Source: Geminocystis sp. NIES-3709
GTDB taxonomy: Bacteria > Cyanobacteriota > Cyanobacteriia > Cyanobacteriales > Cyanobacteriaceae
DNA: 64,000 bases
Assembly (NCBI RefSeq): GCF_001548115.1
Contig: NZ_AP014821.1
Location: 3,351,262-3,415,261 of the forward strand
Reading direction: 5' to 3'
Of this stretch, positions 7,605 to 17,661 are shown in pieces. The notes below the pieces were generated by a model that was not told the DNA's origin, did no database searches, and saw nothing but the letters and a program-made list of their open reading frames with translations. The stretch's first letter is position 1, and the number at the start of each line of letters is the position of its first letter. The position numbers and the translations under genes were made by a program.

Positions 7605-10358
7605 TTAGGGATTGTTTGACGCTTTTTTAATTTTATGTGCAATATCTTTTAAAACTTTATTTAATTCTGAGTCATTAAGACTATCTAAGGGAGAATTTAT
7701 TTGATGAACTGCCTGATACTTTTTAATCTCAGTTTCTTCATATAAACACTCACTAATGTATAACCAGAGAATTTTTAAACCTCTTTCTTCTGATGCTTTT
7801 AATAAAGGTGGAAGTTCATGGTCTATAATAAAATCAGAAGCTAAAAAATGTGGACTAACCATTAAAATGGCAACTGTCGCAGAATCTAAAGCCTGATTAA
7901 TTTCATCTTTCCAGATAGAACCTGGTACTATCTGTGTGTCATCCCAATAAGAAATTTTGTTATTTTTGATTAGTGGTTTAATCATGATTTTAAGTTTATC
8001 TAACCAGTCTTTATCTTTCTGACTATAACTAATAAAAATTTGGTTTTCTTCTTTTTGCATACTATTTGGTGATAATTCTAAGCTGGACTCAATTACATAT
8101 GAATTTTTTTCTATTTCTGAGATAGGTAACAATAAAGTTTCTTCTATCTGTTGTTTGATTGTGTTCGTAACCGTAGCATAATTACTTAAACAATGAATTA
8201 ATAAGTAATTTAAATTATAATAATAGCTTAGTAAGTGTTTCTCTTTCTCGGTAAAATTCCAATCGTGACAAATATCCCTGTTCTCTATCAATATTTTTCT
8301 CAACCTTTCTAAAAAATTTTTTCCATTATTTATCCACCAAGATTTCCATATATCTATATTATTGTGTCTTTCTCTCATTATTTCTAAAAAATCAGAATTA
8401 TTAGATTTTTTATTTCTTTCCATTCTGATATGATCGAATGGACTACATAAAGTATCTAATTCAGTATTTATTTTTTCCAGTTCTATTGACAGTTTTTGTT
8501 CAAGAAAATTACTTTTGATAAAAGATATAATAGGAAACAAATCAAAATCTCTATCATTTGTAATTACATCTGGAAAAGTTTCACAATATGCTCGGTCAAA
8601 GTTTCTTAATAAATTAAAATCAATAATCATGTCTTTTAATTGGAGAATAGTTCGTTTGTCATTTGTGTGATAAAAATATTCCTCATAATCGAATTTAGGT
8701 AAAATATTGCAAAACTTATCAAAAGCCATATCAATTTCAACAGCTATCTTTTTTATTGGTTCAAGCTCACTATCTATTGCACAAGATAACTGTGGTTGTC
8801 GAGTTTTTATCTCTAAGCCTAAATAAAATGCTCTTATGGCAGATGGTTTTAAATTTGTATCAATTGATTTAGACTTAATATTTAACCAGTTTAAGAAATC
8901 TTGTATTTTGTTATGCCCTGAAACTAGATTATCAATCTTATGTTTCATTTGCAATAAAAAGCAATTACTGTTTGATAACATACCTGACATAAAAATCAGA
9001 ACATGATGCCATTTATAGAATAAAGAACTACTTTTAAAATTTTTTACCTGTAATGTTAATAAGTTGTTTACATCATTATTAATACAATATATTGCTGTAA
9101 AATATTCCATAAAACTTAAATGAGAAAAGGAATAAATACAGTTTGCTCTTTCTACTAATAAACTTTGTTGTATAACAATTGAATCCAAAATTAATTGACT
9201 GTCTTTTTCATTGATACTTTTATTTAATTTTTGTTCAAAGTACTCACTAATATATTTCAATAATTCTTCTTTTTCAAATAAAATATATTGGTCTTTTTTA
9301 AATTTTTGATAGGCAATATAAGCCAATAAATATTGCTTTTCATTTATTGTTAAATGATAATAAATTTGTTCAGCACAACGATTGATACCTTTGGTTTCGT
9401 CCCACTTAGAGAATAAAATTTCTAGTGCTTTTTCATATAAGTGATGTCGTTTAGAATAGAATTTTTCTGTATCGGCAAATATCTTACAAGTTAACGTTAA
9501 TAGTATTGGAGTAACAACTAAATCTCTAATTTGTTGATTTTCTCCAGAGCCTAATTGTTCTAAAAAATATTCTGCTTTCTTTTGTACTGTTTCTTCGTCT
9601 TCTTGATTAAATAAAGTAAGGAAATATTTATTGACAAAGGTAATAATTTGGTTTTCGTTAAAATCTGCTATTTCTATATATGAAAAATTATTAAACTGAC
9701 GTTTTTGTGCTAAGATTCGACTGCTAATAATTATACGATTATTTCCATATTCTTCTATAAAGTAATCAACTTCATCTACAATTTTATCTTGATTTTCTAT
9801 ACTGACTTCATCTAAACCATCTAATAGTATTAAAAATTTTCCTTTCTCCATTAAAGTTTGTATTTCTGCTTGAGAATGGTTTCTAAAATACCAAATAATA
9901 TAATTTTGTACAGTAAAATTATTATGTCTTTTTTCCCACTTAATAATATCTCTTAATTTAATTAAAATCGGTACATAATGAGTTAATAAATTTCCCTTAT
10001 TACATTCTATGATAATCTGCTTTAAAAATGTCGTTTTTCCTGAGCCTGGTTTTCCCAATACCATTAATTTTTGAGAATTTTTAACCTTTTCTATTCCTCC
10101 TTCTCTTTTCTGTCTCTCAGAGAGTCCTAAACGCTCAAAATCTTGATGATAATCCTGACTATTGTTTAATAAATCTTCAATTCCTCCATGATAATAATTT
10201 TTGGGTTCATTGAGAACATTTACGTCCACATATAAATCATTAATTTCAATAGGAAAAGACACATCTAATAATTTTATTGTGCCATCTTGTTGGTGAATTT
10301 TATCTTGAACATTTTGACGAACTTTTTTGACCAATGTAATTATTTGCTGATTATTCAT
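7605..10358 (-). CDS. NACHT NTPase with C-terminal TIR domain (NLR-like, candidate anti-phage protein)
   Basis: A 917-residue soluble protein. Residues 35-60 carry the short DLYVDVNVLN motif usual before cyanobacterial NACHT domains. The NACHT domain has a Walker A motif GKPGSGKT (102-109), a Walker B FLILLDGLDEV (175-185) and a sensor-like IIISSR. A long helical middle follows (about 300-760). The C-terminus is a TIR domain (about 772-905) with FISYSQKDKDWL, SYWDD and the probable NADase glutamate E848 in IDHELPPLL. Established knowledge: bacterial NACHT and TIR proteins often act in phage defence, TIR by consuming NAD+. That this one does so is inference. It is co-directional with metH, 79 bp downstream, and bracketed by a metH-end duplication. 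Confidence 0.9.
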   Translation of the reverse strand: MNNQQIITLVKKVRQNVQDKIHQQDGTIKLLDVSFPIEINDLYVDVNVLNEPKNYYHGGIEDLLNNSQDYHQDFERLGLSERQKREGGIEKVKNSQKLMVLGKPGSGKTTFLKQIIIECNKGNLLTHYVPILIKLRDIIKWEKRHNNFTVQNYIIWYFRNHSQAEIQTLMEKGKFLILLDGLDEVSIENQDKIVDEVDYFIEEYGNNRIIISSRILAQKRQFNNFSYIEIADFNENQIITFVNKYFLTLFNQEDEETVQKKAEYFLEQLGSGENQQIRDLVVTPILLTLTCKIFADTEKFYSKRHHLYEKALEILFSKWDETKGINRCAEQIYYHLTINEKQYLLAYIAYQKFKKDQYILFEKEELLKYISEYFEQKLNKSINEKDSQLILDSIVIQQSLLVERANCIYSFSHLSFMEYFTAIYCINNDVNNLLTLQVKNFKSSSLFYKWHHVLIFMSGMLSNSNCFLLQMKHKIDNLVSGHNKIQDFLNWLNIKSKSIDTNLKPSAIRAFYLGLEIKTRQPQLSCAIDSELEPIKKIAVEIDMAFDKFCNILPKFDYEEYFYHTNDKRTILQLKDMIIDFNLLRNFDRAYCETFPDVITNDRDFDLFPIISFIKSNFLEQKLSIELEKINTELDTLCSPFDHIRMERNKKSNNSDFLEIMRERHNNIDIWKSWWINNGKNFLERLRKILIENRDICHDWNFTEKEKHLLSYYYNLNYLLIHCLSNYATVTNTIKQQIEETLLLPISEIEKNSYVIESSLELSPNSMQKEENQIFISYSQKDKDWLDKLKIMIKPLIKNNKISYWDDTQIVPGSIWKDEINQALDSATVAILMVSPHFLASDFIIDHELPPLLKASEERGLKILWLYISECLYEETEIKKYQAVHQINSPLDSLNDSELNKVLKDIAHKIKKASNNP

Positions 10359-10406
10359 TGATTACATTTATTAAATGTGATTAAATGATAATTATATTTG
10401 TTTTAA

Positions 10407-10425
10407 GGTGAGCTTTTTGCTCACC
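10407..10425 (-). terminator. Stem-loop after metH
   Basis: GGTGAGC and GCTCACC pair as a 7-bp stem around a 5-nt loop, 13 bp past the metH stop. There is no T-run on the metH (minus) strand, so it may be a weak terminator or an RNA-stabilising hairpin. A similar GGGTGAG..CTCACCC pair (7491-7520) follows the displaced metH end, which suggests the hairpin was duplicated with it. Confidence 0.5.
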
Positions 10426-10437
10426 ATTTTTGATAGA

Positions 10438-13400
10438 TTAAGCACTAAAATATTTAGCTACAGGATGATAACAGACGATCGCACTTGTGGACTGTTCAGG
10501 GTATATTTGTTCTGACTCATCCATATACATACCAATCCGTTTAGCGTCCAGTAAATCTAACTGTACATACTGATCTTGCATATTCGGACAAGCTGGATAA
10601 CCAAAACTATACCGTGAACCCTGATAATGTTGCTTAAAGATTTCTTTAATATTGTCAGGCTCTAAATGTCCAAAACCCAACTCACGGCGAATCCTTGCAT
10701 GACACCATTCCGCCATCGCCTCCGCCGTTTGCACCGCCATACCATGATAATAGAGGTAGTTGGTATATTCATCATTAGCAAACAGTTTTTGGGCGTATTC
10801 TGTGGCAATTTCTCCCACTGTCACCGCTTGGAGGGGGAAAACATCAATTATTCCAGAATCTTTCGAGGCGAAAAAGTCCGCAATACATAACCTTTTACCA
10901 GACTTTTGACGAGGAAATTCAAACTTAGCAATTTCTTCCTTAGCTTCAGGATTTTCAGGGTTATAAATATATAAAGTATTGCCCTGAGATTGACAAGGAA
11001 AATAACCATAAATGAGAGTGGGATGTAATAAATTTTCTGCTTTAATTTTCGTTTTCCATTCCTCTAAAATAGGGTAAACTTTTTTTTGCAAAAATTGATC
11101 ATATTCTTCTCTCGGTTGCCCTTGAGGTTTACGGAATTGCCATTGCCCAGCAAACAGTGCTTGTAAGTCTAAATACCAGAGAATTTCGTCTAAATTAAGC
11201 TCATCAGGAGACATAATTTTTGTACCCCAAAAAGGAGGAGTAGGTCGATCGATATTCCCATCCACTGCGTCACTTCTTCGAGTATCAATTTCTTTGATTT
11301 CTTGATTTTTGGACAGGCTAGAAGCCTGTTTTACGACTTCTCCTGATTCGTCAAAATTACGTCCTTTAAAGATACTATTTTCTTCAACAAAATCTCCTAA
11401 AAATCCTTCTAAGTTATCCCATTGATTACTTTTTTTGGAGGGCATTAATTTATCCATAAAATGCAAATCAGCAAAGGCATCTTTTCCATAAACTACTTTT
11501 CCTTGATAAGCATTTTGACAATCTTCATAGACAAATTTGGGGGTTAATGCCGCCCCCCCTAAGATAACAGGAACATTGATTCCTTCTTGGTTAAATGTCT
11601 CTAAATTGTCTTTCATAAAAGCGGTGGATTTTACTAATAAACCACTCATGGCGATACAATCTGCGTTGGATTCACGGTAGGCTTTAATGATGTTTTCTAC
11701 GGGTTGTTTAATGCCTAAATTAATCACTTTATAGCCATTATTAGACAGAATAATATCCACTAAATTTTTACCAATGTCGTGAACATCTCCTTTCACTGTA
11801 GCGATTAAAAATGTGCCTTTTCCGCTACCATCACTATCGGCTTTATCCATAAATGGTTCAAGAAAAGCAACGGCGGCTTTCATGGTTTGAGCAGACTGTA
11901 AAACGAAGGGTAATTGCATTTGTCCACTGCCAAATAATTCTCCCACAACTTTCATCCCGTCTAATAAATAAACGTTGATAATTTCTAAGGGTGGATAGGT
12001 TTCTAATGCCAGTTTTAAAGCATCTTCTAAGCCTATTCTTTCCCCTTCAATAATATGTTGTTTTAGTCTTTCTTCAATGGGTAAATCTGCCACATTTGTT
12101 TTAATACTTTTAGTGGTTTTACCCTCAAATAATGTGGTTAATTTTCCTAATGGATCATAAGTGCAAATATCACCGTCAAATTCTCTTTTATCATAGATTA
12201 AATCAGTGCAAATTTTAAGCGCTTCTTCGTCAATTTTTGCCAATGGTAATATTTTACTAGCAGATACGATCGCACCGTCCATTCCTATTTGCATGGCTTC
12301 ATGGAGAAACACGGAGTTTAACACCTGTCTTGCCGCAGGATTCAAGCCAAAGGAGATATTCGACACCCCTAACATAAAATGACATTCGGGAAACATTGCA
12401 TGGATGCGTTGGATAGATTCGAGCGTCGCTTTTCCGTTTTCTCTGTCTTCCTCAATCCCCGTCGAAATAGGCAAAGCAAGGGTATCAAAAAAGATTTCAT
12501 GGGGGGGAATGCCATAATTTACCACGTCTTGATAAGCTCGTTGGGCAATTTCCACCTTTTTATCAGCAGTGCGCGCCATACCATCCTCATCTATAGTACC
12601 AATCACCACCCCGGCACCGTATTGCTTCGCCAATTCCAATACCTTGAAAAATCGTTCTTCTCCGTCTTCATAGTTAGTAGAGTTGAGGATACATTTACCC
12701 CCTGCCACTTTCAAACCTGCCTCCATTTTTTGCCATTCGGTGGAGTCTAACATCAAGGGGAGGGTAACGTTATTCACCAGACGGGAAGCCAATTCGTGCA
12801 TATCTTTCACCCCGTCGCGCCCCACATAATCCACGTTAACATCGAGGATGTGCGCCCCTTCTTTTACTTGGGCTTTGGCGAGGGAGATTAAACCATCCCA
12901 ATCTTCGGCGTTGAGTAAATCACGGCATTTTTTCGAGCCACTGGCGTTGAGTCTTTCTCCCACAATCAGGAAAGAGTTATCCTGTTGATAGGGCTGAGTT
13001 GTATAGATAGATGCTGCGGAAGGCTCATAATGATACTGTCTTTGTTTTGGTTTTAATGTACTAGCGATTTCTGCTAAAGCTCTAATATGCTCGTAACGGG
13101 TTCCACAACACCCGCCGATAATTTGAACCCCTAAGTCTTCGATAAAGTGCATTAACGCCATGCGTAGCTCGATCGGTGTCAATCGGTAATGAGCTTGTCC
13201 GCCCAGATTTTCAGGTAAACCAGCGTTAGGCACACAGGAGACAACGAAAGGAGAATTTTCGCTCAAATATTTGATGTGAGGTTTCATCAAATCGGGTCCT
13301 GTGGCGCAGTTTAGCCCCATAATATCGATAGGATAGCGCTCTAAAATGGCGAGGGCGGCGTTAATTTCTGTACCCACTAACATTGTACCCATTGTTTCCA

Positions 13401-14010
13401 TTGTCACGGATACCATGAGGGGAAGTCTTTCTCCTTTTTCCTTAAATACTTCTTCAATGGCGTTAAGGGCGGCTTTGATTTGTAAGACATCCTGACAGGT
13501 TTCTATTAATAATAAATCAACCTCACCATCGTATAAGCCTTGTACTTGGGTTACATAGGCGTTTTTGAGGGTATCGTAGTCGATATGTCCTAATGTTGGT
13601 AATTTTGTACCTGGTCCGATACTTCCTGCCACAAAACGGGGTTTTTCAGGGGTAGAATATTCATCGGCTAATCTTTTGGCAAGTTGGGCGGCGGTTTTGT
13701 TGAGATAATAGGATTGATCTGCTAGGTCATATTCTGCTAAAACTAAGGGAGTACCCCCAAAGGTGTCGGTTTCGATAACATCTGCACCTGCTTCCAAAAA
13801 TCCTCGATGCACGGTTTCTACTGCTTCGGGTTTAGTATGAACTAAATATTCGTTACATCCTTCGTATTCTGCACCACCAAAGTCTTCGGCTGTCAGGTTT
13901 TGCACTTGCAGATTTGTACCCATTGCACCATCAAATACTAGCACTGGTCGTGCACGTAGCGTGCCGTTGGCATCGCTGCTGTGTAGTCTTTCTAAAAATC
14001 GGCTTTTCAT
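10438..14010 (-). CDS. metH: Cobalamin-dependent methionine synthase
   Basis: MetH transfers a methyl group from 5-methyltetrahydrofolate to homocysteine through cobalamin. The 1,190-residue protein has all modules in order: homocysteine domain (about 20-320) with zinc ligands C235, C301 and C302; pterin-binding domain (about 345-610); B12 cap and binding domain (about 640-855) with GDVHDIGKN at 741-749 giving cobalt ligand H744; and the SAM-dependent reactivation domain (about 925-1190). The linker at 875-910 is longer than I expect and contains KQASSLS, encoded by a palindromic repeat (11313-11329). The 3' end is duplicated at 7521-7577. A B12 riboswitch was not seen in the short upstream region. 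Confidence 0.97.
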   Translation of the reverse strand: MKSRFLERLHSSDANGTLRARPVLVFDGAMGTNLQVQNLTAEDFGGAEYEGCNEYLVHTKPEAVETVHRGFLEAGADVIETDTFGGTPLVLAEYDLADQSYYLNKTAAQLAKRLADEYSTPEKPRFVAGSIGPGTKLPTLGHIDYDTLKNAYVTQVQGLYDGEVDLLLIETCQDVLQIKAALNAIEEVFKEKGERLPLMVSVTMETMGTMLVGTEINAALAILERYPIDIMGLNCATGPDLMKPHIKYLSENSPFVVSCVPNAGLPENLGGQAHYRLTPIELRMALMHFIEDLGVQIIGGCCGTRYEHIRALAEIASTLKPKQRQYHYEPSAASIYTTQPYQQDNSFLIVGERLNASGSKKCRDLLNAEDWDGLISLAKAQVKEGAHILDVNVDYVGRDGVKDMHELASRLVNNVTLPLMLDSTEWQKMEAGLKVAGGKCILNSTNYEDGEERFFKVLELAKQYGAGVVIGTIDEDGMARTADKKVEIAQRAYQDVVNYGIPPHEIFFDTLALPISTGIEEDRENGKATLESIQRIHAMFPECHFMLGVSNISFGLNPAARQVLNSVFLHEAMQIGMDGAIVSASKILPLAKIDEEALKICTDLIYDKREFDGDICTYDPLGKLTTLFEGKTTKSIKTNVADLPIEERLKQHIIEGERIGLEDALKLALETYPPLEIINVYLLDGMKVVGELFGSGQMQLPFVLQSAQTMKAAVAFLEPFMDKADSDGSGKGTFLIATVKGDVHDIGKNLVDIILSNNGYKVINLGIKQPVENIIKAYRESNADCIAMSGLLVKSTAFMKDNLETFNQEGINVPVILGGAALTPKFVYEDCQNAYQGKVVYGKDAFADLHFMDKLMPSKKSNQWDNLEGFLGDFVEENSIFKGRNFDESGEVVKQASSLSKNQEIKEIDTRRSDAVDGNIDRPTPPFWGTKIMSPDELNLDEILWYLDLQALFAGQWQFRKPQGQPREEYDQFLQKKVYPILEEWKTKIKAENLLHPTLIYGYFPCQSQGNTLYIYNPENPEAKEEIAKFEFPRQKSGKRLCIADFFASKDSGIIDVFPLQAVTVGEIATEYAQKLFANDEYTNYLYYHGMAVQTAEAMAEWCHARIRRELGFGHLEPDNIKEIFKQHYQGSRYSFGYPACPNMQDQYVQLDLLDAKRIGMYMDESEQIYPEQSTSAIVCYHPVAKYFSA
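11313..11329. repeat. Palindromic repeat inside metH coding sequence
   Basis: ACAGGCTAGAAGCCTGT forms a 7-bp stem with a 3-nt loop. I recall this type of short palindrome as common in cyanobacterial genomes. Here it sits in frame in the linker before the reactivation domain of MetH and encodes KQASSLS. The linker is the one place where an insertion would be tolerated. Confidence 0.55.
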
Positions 14011-14112
14011 AGATGACTGAGATTATGAGAAGTTCTATAAAGTTATGTTAAATAACTACTTTAGCTTATTTCTGGGAAATCTTAGGGCTATCTCTTTTTC
14101 AATTTAGAGTTA

Positions 14113-15270
14113 AGTAAGTGGGCAGAATTAATTGTATAATTATAACATTAAAATAAATTTAATAAAATCAAAAAGTAATATACAAAAGTTTTATTTATAT
14201 TTAAAAATAATTAATGTAGCTTAAAATCTGCTAAAAATATGAAAAATAAGTAAATCAAGGATAAAAAATGCGATTTGTTACCAGATTAGCTCCAGAAACA
14301 CAACAGTTATTAAAGACTATTGAACAAAAAAGTAAATACTATCAAGTTAGACATCGAGCAAAATCGATTTTGTTAAGTTATCAAGGTTATAAAATTACTC
14401 AAATAATGTTAATATTAAATATTAGTAGAAATACAATTTATAATTGGCTTAATAATTGGGAAAAAATGGTTTAAATGGATTATATAGCTTGAAGGGAAGA
14501 GGAAGAAAATCAACTTTAAATGAGCAACAAGAATTAAAAGTAAAAGAATGGATAAAATCTCATCCAAAAACCTTAAAGATAGTTCAAGAAAAAATAGAAA
14601 ATGAGTGGGAGATAAAAATAAGCAAAGATACGATAAAAAGATTAGCAAAAAAAAAGGGCATGGGGTAGTATCGGTTCAAGAAAAAAGTAAAAGGGGAAGT
14701 ATGCCCTGAATTATACCAACAAAAAAAGAGACAATTAGAGCAACTAAAAAGAGCAGAAAATGAAGGAAAAATAGATATATATTATGGTGATGAAAGTGGA
14801 TTTAGTTTAGTACCTTGTTTACCTTATGGATGGCAAGAAAAAGGGAGAAAAATAGAAAGAGAAAGTAGCCTAAGTAAAAGATTAAATGTGTTAGGATTTA
14901 TGAAAAAAAATAATGAGTTAGAAAGCTATGTATTTGAGTCATCAATCAATAGTGATATCGTGATAGCTTGTATAGATAACTTGAGTAAAAAAATAAAGAA
15001 GGAAACAGTATTAGTAATGGATAATGCCTCGATTCATCAAAATAAAAAATTCTGGAATAAAGAAGAAGAATGGGAAAAAAAAGGATTAAAAATATTCTTT
15101 CTACCACCCTATTCACCACAATTAAATAAAATAGAAATACTGTGGAGATTTATGAAATATAAATGGTTAGAGAACTCCTGTTATAAAACTTATTTAGATT
15201 TAGTAAAAGGAGTAGAAAATATTCTTATAAACTTTAGTTCAAAATATACAATTAATTTTGCCTAGGTACT
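14113..15270 (+). mobile_element. IS630-family element 1, complete ends, decayed transposase
   Basis: Imperfect 26-bp terminal inverted repeats (14113-14138 and 15245-15270, 22 of 26 matching; shared core AATTAATTGTATA) are flanked on both sides by TA (14111-14112 and 15271-15272). A TA target duplication is the hallmark of IS630/Tc1-mariner transposition. The 1,158-bp element holds one transposase gene, broken as described separately. Confidence 0.8.
14268..15265 (+). pseudogene. IS630-family transposase, frameshift plus in-frame TAG
   Basis: The N-terminal HTH part (residues 1-68, with ITQIMLILNISRNTIYNW) ends at a TAA at 14472. The rest is in the -1 frame and overlaps at an A6 run (14461-14466), so this shift could be programmed slippage or decay. 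The second frame then meets a TAG at 14666-14668 but continues after it in the same frame to 15265, with the DDE motifs YYGDESGF, LVMDNASIHQNKKF and LPPYSPQLNKIEILW. Reading through that stop would give a full-length transposase. The nonsense codon makes the gene a pseudogene. Confidence 0.8.
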
Positions 15271-15539
15271 TATGATCAAGTAAAAGAGATAGGATTAGAG
15301 TATTGCAGAGTACAAAATAATCAGCAAAATACTTCAAAAACACAAATTGGTCAAATCAATCAAACTTTAAGAAATAAAATTGATGTCTATCGCTTTTCAG
15401 TCAGTGTTAATGAATTTCAACAATATCTTGATACTGTATTCTTGAATGAAAATATTTTATCTCGTGGAGAAGTAAATTATTTAAAATCAAGTATTGAACC
15501 TTTAACACATAGATTAAATGAATATAGCGTTTATCTGAA
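15271..15539 (+). pseudogene. 3' fragment of an unknown gene, interrupted by two IS elements
   Basis: After IS630 element 1 an open frame with no start codon reads YDQVKEIGLEYCRVQ and on to LTHRLNEYSVYLN, where IS630 element 2 interrupts it. Removing element 2 and one TA joins it in frame to 16782-16825, giving the ending INCHENTMKHFLNN and a TGA that overlaps the lipB 3' end. The N-terminal part is not found left of element 1, where a TAG stands in the frame. I do not recognise the protein; it is hydrophilic and mostly helical. Confidence 0.6.
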
Positions 15540-15604
15540 TAAGCTAAGACGCATTGATTTGGTATATAATTTAAGTCAGAAAAGATAAAACTTAGGTGTG
15601 ATTT

Positions 15605-16766
15605 ATGCCTTCTAAAAATTTTTTGTCAGAGGAAGGAAGAAAGAAAGTATCTACAAGATGCTTTAAAAATAGAAAAGAGATCGGAAGTCAGGGAAAGAAT
15701 TTTAATATTTTTATTAGAGAATGATGGTAAAAATTATCAAGAAATAGCAGTTTTTTTGGGTTGTTCCCCCAAAACGGTGGCTTACTGGGCAGTTCATGGT
15801 AATCCTAATAATGTAGATTCATTGCAAGATAAAAGAAGAAAAGGAAACCAAACAAAAGCAACGGATAAATATATTGAAAGATTATTAGAAGTAGTTGATA
15901 AAAATCCTGAAGATTTTGGATATGATTTTGGTCGATGGACGGGGCAAAGATTATCAGAACATTTGGAAAAAGAAACAGGAATTAAATTAAGCAAATCACA
16001 AGTAGTGAGGATATTAAAAAGAAAAAAGTATAGTTATATTTGGGGAAAATATAGTTTAGAAGACAAACAAAATCAAGAACAAAGAAAAGCATTTAAAGAA
16101 AAATTAGAACATTACATAGAAATAGGTAAAGAGAATCCTGAGTTAGTTCAAGTATGGTTTTGGGATGGGGCGTTTAAAGTGGCGAACTAAATTCGCCACA
16201 CAGCCCCTCATGAATGTGGTTTTAGTTTAAGGGTGATAAGAAGAAAAACATGGACGAAAAAAGGAAAAAGAAAAAAGGTGAAGGGAGAAAGAAGAAGAGG
16301 AAGAGTAAATATCATGGGAGGAATAAGATATTCGGATAAAAAAAGAAGATGTTTTGTAATAAAAAAAGGTGATTCAGAAACGTTTTGTGAACAATTAAAA
16401 AAGTTATGGGAAGAAATAAAAAATGAATGGGTAAGTAAGGGAAATGATGAAAAAGATTTTAAAGAATGTGGTCCGAAAATAATCATAATATTAGACAACG
16501 CAAGTTTCCATAAAAAAAAGGAAATAGTAGAAAAAATAGAAAAAAATCTACCGAATATAAGACTAGAATATTTACCGGTATATAGTCCAGATTATAACTT
16601 AATAGAATTAGTGTGGCATTCGGCAAAGGAATATATAGCTTATAGAAACTTTGAAAATAAAGAACAGCTAGAAAAAACAGTAAATTACTTATTAAATGAA
16701 GGAGGTTTAGTAATTAATTGGAGTAAAAAATTTAAGAATAAGGGTGAATTAATCAATGTAAGTTAA
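15605..16766 (+). pseudogene. IS630-type transposase, early frameshift and palindromic insertion
   Basis: It begins MPSKNFLSEE and shifts frame near 15635 at a GAAG duplication. It continues with LQDALKIEKRSEVRERI, the HTH (IAVFLGCSPKTVAYW) and FGRWTGQRLSEHL. The catalytic motif WFWD is followed by a 45-bp insertion (16168-16212) that brings an in-frame TAA, after which the same frame resumes at CGFSL. The later DDE motifs IIILDNASFHKKKE and LPVYSPDYNLIELVW are intact to the TAA at 16764-16766. It is inactive as it stands. Confidence 0.8.
16168..16212. repeat. 45-bp palindromic insertion with 3-bp target duplication
   Basis: Within the transposase, TGGGATG is followed by a segment starting GGGCGTTTAAAG and ending CAGCCCCTC, then ATG again, then the expected continuation AATGTGG. 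The core TGGCGAACTAAATTCGCCA is a 7-bp stem with a 5-nt loop, and GGGGC..GCCCC extends the pairing at the ends. The repeated ATG at both borders suggests transposition-like insertion of a small palindromic element. Confidence 0.65.
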
Positions 16767-16813
16767 ATGCGTCTTAGCTTATCAACTGTCACGAAAATAC
16801 TATGAAGCACTTC

Positions 16814-17458
16814 CTAAATAATTGAAATACAAAAAACTTTTGCAAAAGTTTCTACTAATTTTTCCTTAACTTCTATAATATTAATATTAGGATCATAATG
16901 GGTCATCTTCGTCACAAATTTATCTTGAATACCACAAGGAATAATTTGCTTAAAACCTGATAAGTTGCAATCAACATTTAAAGCAAAACCGTGCATCGTA
17001 ATCCAACGTTTAACTTTAATACCAATAGCTGCTATTTTTGCATTTCCAATCCAAACTCCTGTTAAGCCTTTTATTCTATAAGATTTAATATTATATTGAT
17101 ATAAAAGTTGAATAACGACTTCTTCTAATTGTCTTAAATACCAATGTAAATCTTGTTTATAATAATGAAGATTTAGAATAGGATAAACAACAATTTGTCC
17201 GAGACAATGAAATGTTACCTCTCCGCCCCTTTCCGTGCGGTATAATTCCCCTGAAAAAGATTTTAGGTCAAATTTGAGATTATTAAGAGTAGAGCCGGTG
17301 CCTAGGGTATAAACAGGGGGATGTTCTACTAATAACAACTTATCCGATAATAGAGGATTTTTTAGTCTTTCTTGAACTAATTTTTGTTGGTATTCCCATG
17401 CTTTTTTATAGCTGATTAACCCAATATTTTCTAATTCTATAACTCGATCGTGTACCAA
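16814..17458 (-). CDS. lipB: Octanoyl-[acyl-carrier protein]:protein octanoyltransferase
   Basis: LipB moves octanoate from ACP to lipoyl domains of 2-oxoacid dehydrogenases and the glycine cleavage H protein; LipA then adds sulfur. The 214 residues include the family motifs RGGEVTFH (77-84), K141 in NAKIAAIGIKV and the acyl-thioester cysteine C175 in IIPCGI. The usual H-x-P-G-Q is HCLGQ here, with Pro replaced by Leu. The gene stands alone; its 3' end meets the IS-disrupted ORF. lipA is not in the window. Confidence 0.95.
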   Translation of the reverse strand: MVHDRVIELENIGLISYKKAWEYQQKLVQERLKNPLLSDKLLLVEHPPVYTLGTGSTLNNLKFDLKSFSGELYRTERGGEVTFHCLGQIVVYPILNLHYYKQDLHWYLRQLEEVVIQLLYQYNIKSYRIKGLTGVWIGNAKIAAIGIKVKRWITMHGFALNVDCNLSGFKQIIPCGIQDKFVTKMTHYDPNINIIEVKEKLVETFAKVFCISII

Positions 17459-17661
17459 TGAACAATTAATAGTGAATAGTGAATTAAATAAATAATTAAT
17501 TTTCTGAATTAGTAAGCTAGGATTCGTCTAAGTTGACTCCGTAAGCGTAAGGAATAGGCAACAGGTGATAGTAATAGTTAAGAGTTTCACAGTTTTTTAT
17601 TGTTAGAAAAATTTAACCTAATACCTAACACCTAATACCCAATACCTTGAATCTCAGATAG

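Larger units (their letters stand above)
15542..16779 (+). mobile_element. IS630-type element 2, complete ends, decayed transposase
   Basis: The left end AGCTAAGACGCATT (15542-15555) is the exact complement of the right end AATGCGTCTTAGCT (16766-16779), and both are flanked by TA (15540-15541 and 16780-16781). The 1,238-bp element carries a transposase of a different subgroup from element 1. It is damaged by an early frameshift and a 45-bp palindromic insertion. Its right end also occurs alone at 4053-4079. Confidence 0.82.
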
